A DNA stretch of 64,000 bases, from positions 124,001-188,000 of the forward strand of contig NZ_FMAD01000004.1 in the NCBI RefSeq assembly GCF_900094595.1, read 5' to 3'. Origin of the DNA: Cupriavidus alkaliphilus (lineage in GTDB: Bacteria; Pseudomonadota; Gammaproteobacteria; Burkholderiales; Burkholderiaceae). A program made the translations under genes and the position numbers. Of the stretch, positions 62,986 through 64,000 are shown piece by piece. The notes below the pieces were generated by a model that was given only the letters and a program-made list of their open reading frames with translations, did not search any database and was not told the origin of the DNA. The first letter of the stretch is position 1; each line of letters begins with the position of its first letter.

Positions 62986-64000
62986 TCAGACGCGGTTCCA
63001 GTCGAAGGCAGCCTTGTCGCCCTTGCCGTAGACCTTGAGCGCACCCCTGTCGCCGACGGCGTTGGGGCGCTGGAAGATCCAGTTCTGCCACGCGGTCAGG
63101 CGGCCGAAGATGCGGGTGAACATGTTTTCCTGGCCGTTGAAGCGCAGGTTGGCTTCCATGCCGGTGAGCGCATCGGGCGACATCGCCACGCGCTCTTCCA
63201 ACGCGATGCGGACTTCATCGGTCCAGTCGATGTCGTCCGGGTTGGCGGTGACCAGGCCCAGCGCCCAGGCGGCGTCGGCATCGAGCGGCTGCCCTGCCCT
63301 GGCGCGCACGGCATCGAGCGCGGGCTGTTCGTCGTAGAAGCGGCGTCCCAGGCGGCTCTGGCCGGTGGCCATCGGGTACAGGCCGAAGTTGACGTCCGCC
63401 ACGGTGATCTTCGGCGCGCGCGCCTCGTCGTCAGGCAGCGCCAGGTGGTAGCTGCGGTCGCACGCCAGCGCCAACTCCAGGAAGGTGCCGGCAAAGCACG
63501 AATCCGGCTCGATCAGCGCGAACAGGCTGCGCGACGACACGTCCAGCCGGCTCAGCGTGCGGCGCAGCAGGCCGATGGTCTCGCGCACCAGCCAGTGGTC
63601 CTGGTGGGCTAGCAGCGTGGCGTCGGTGCCCAGCACCGCGGCGGCGTCGCCGCTGGTCTTGATCAGCCAGGTGCCGATATCCAGCTCGTTGGTGCGCATC
63701 GACAGGATCGCGTCTTCCAGTTCGCGCGCCAGCTGCAGCGGATACCAGCCGGCGCCGGCCTGCATGATCGCGTCGATGTCCTGCGGCTGCGCGCCGGTCG
63801 GTGCCTTCACCGTAAAGGTGGCGGTGCGGCCGGCCCGGTCGATCTCGACCGTGACGTGCGCATAGCGCAGCGCATCCGCTTCGATCACGCGCTCGATCGG
63901 CGCGAGCGCGACGCCCTGCGCATCGGCCGGGCGATCGCTCTGCGCGGCCAGCGCCAGCGCGCGTTCCCGCACCTTCTGCGCAAACACCGCGGGCTTGGCG
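62986..64000 (-). CDS. boxC: Benzoyl-CoA-dihydrodiol lyase, C-terminal part (5' end outside window)
   Basis: 338 residues of BoxC, a double-crotonase protein of about 550 residues that hydrolyses and opens the ring of benzoyl-CoA epoxide with release of formate. Landmarks: ELEDAILSMRTNELDIGTWL, EPDSCFAGTFLELALACDRSY and KITVADVNFGLYPMATGQSRLG (split). The frame stays open to the right edge; roughly the first 200 residues are missing from the window. Confidence 0.94.
   Translation of the reverse strand, partial: AKPAVFAQKVRERALALAAQSDRPADAQGVALAPIERVIEADALRYAHVTVEIDRAGRTATFTVKAPTGAQPQDIDAIMQAGAGWYPLQLARELEDAILSMRTNELDIGTWLIKTSGDAAAVLGTDATLLAHQDHWLVRETIGLLRRTLSRLDVSSRSLFALIEPDSCFAGTFLELALACDRSYHLALPDDEARAPKITVADVNFGLYPMATGQSRLGRRFYDEQPALDAVRARAGQPLDADAAWALGLVTANPDDIDWTDEVRIALEERVAMSPDALTGMEANLRFNGQENMFTRIFGRLTAWQNWIFQRPNAVGDRGALKVYGKGDKAAFDWNRV

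Noticed and set aside
1-64000. CRISPR arrays, tRNA/rRNA genes, insertion sequences or phage genes
   Set aside because: No regularly spaced repeats, no tRNA-like cloverleaf sequences, and no transposase or integrase motifs were seen when reading the window.

Overview
The window is GC-rich, tightly packed bacterial DNA with the codon use and gene content of a betaproteobacterium of the Cupriavidus/Ralstonia type (most likely the second replicon of a Cupriavidus). This rests on the mix of sulfonate, phenylacetate (paa) and benzoyl-CoA (box) catabolism, many LysR/GntR/IclR regulators, a Bug-type binding protein and a Burkholderiales-style REP palindrome family. No rRNA, tRNA, CRISPR array or insertion sequence was seen. 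Both window edges cut genes: an ABC permease on the left and boxC on the right.

Region 1 (1-6.5 kb) holds the lower sulfonate pathway: the end of an ABC importer, a membrane-anchored c-type cytochrome, then xsc, pta and a sulfite exporter. Sulfoacetaldehyde is split to acetyl phosphate and sulfite, acetyl phosphate becomes acetyl-CoA, and sulfite is exported. Its upper half (amino acid permease, MocR-type tauR, tauX and the FAD dehydrogenase tauY) lies 19 kb away at 25.5-30.7 kb. The two halves share an almost superimposable promoter/operator layout, which suggests common control, perhaps by the IclR regulator at 24.4 kb.

Region 2 (6.5-8.5 kb) is a two-gene AbiE-type toxin-antitoxin module with a palindromic operator. 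Region 3 (8.7-24.3 kb) is the most novel part. A FadR-type GntR regulator sits inside a cluster encoding an amidase, two transporters, a TSUP permease, an ornithine cyclodeaminase-like reductase, an aldehyde dehydrogenase, a GlcG/HbpS protein, a heme-oxygenase-like diiron oxygenase (HDO) candidate, a ferredoxin-type reductase, two [2Fe-2S] ferredoxins with an unknown small protein between them, and a CobS/CobT-like AAA+/VWA pair without CobN. Six GTATAC-centred sites in 7.2 kb, three overlapping near-identical TATAGT -10 boxes with 16-nt spacers, mark out a local GntR regulon. I propose it is an undescribed oxidative catabolic system for an amide- or amine-containing substrate.

Region 4 (30.9-37.1 kb) is a translationally coupled DNA-repair operon: MBL exonuclease, ATP-dependent DNA ligase, Lhr-like helicase and PdeM phosphoesterase. 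Region 5 (37.1-47.6 kb) has SDR enzymes, a 23-residue membrane peptide and a seven-gene CoA-thioester catabolic operon between LysR regulators. Region 6 (47.8-64 kb) has an EF-G-like GTPase, an acetate permease pair, the paaABCDE-paaN-paaK operon with divergent paaX, and boxC-boxB-boxA. Both ring-degrading systems are aerobic routes using CoA thioesters and ring epoxidation. REP-like palindromes (CTCCCCTCTCCCGC and its complement) are scattered between genes, with one copy inside the ABC ATPase coding region.
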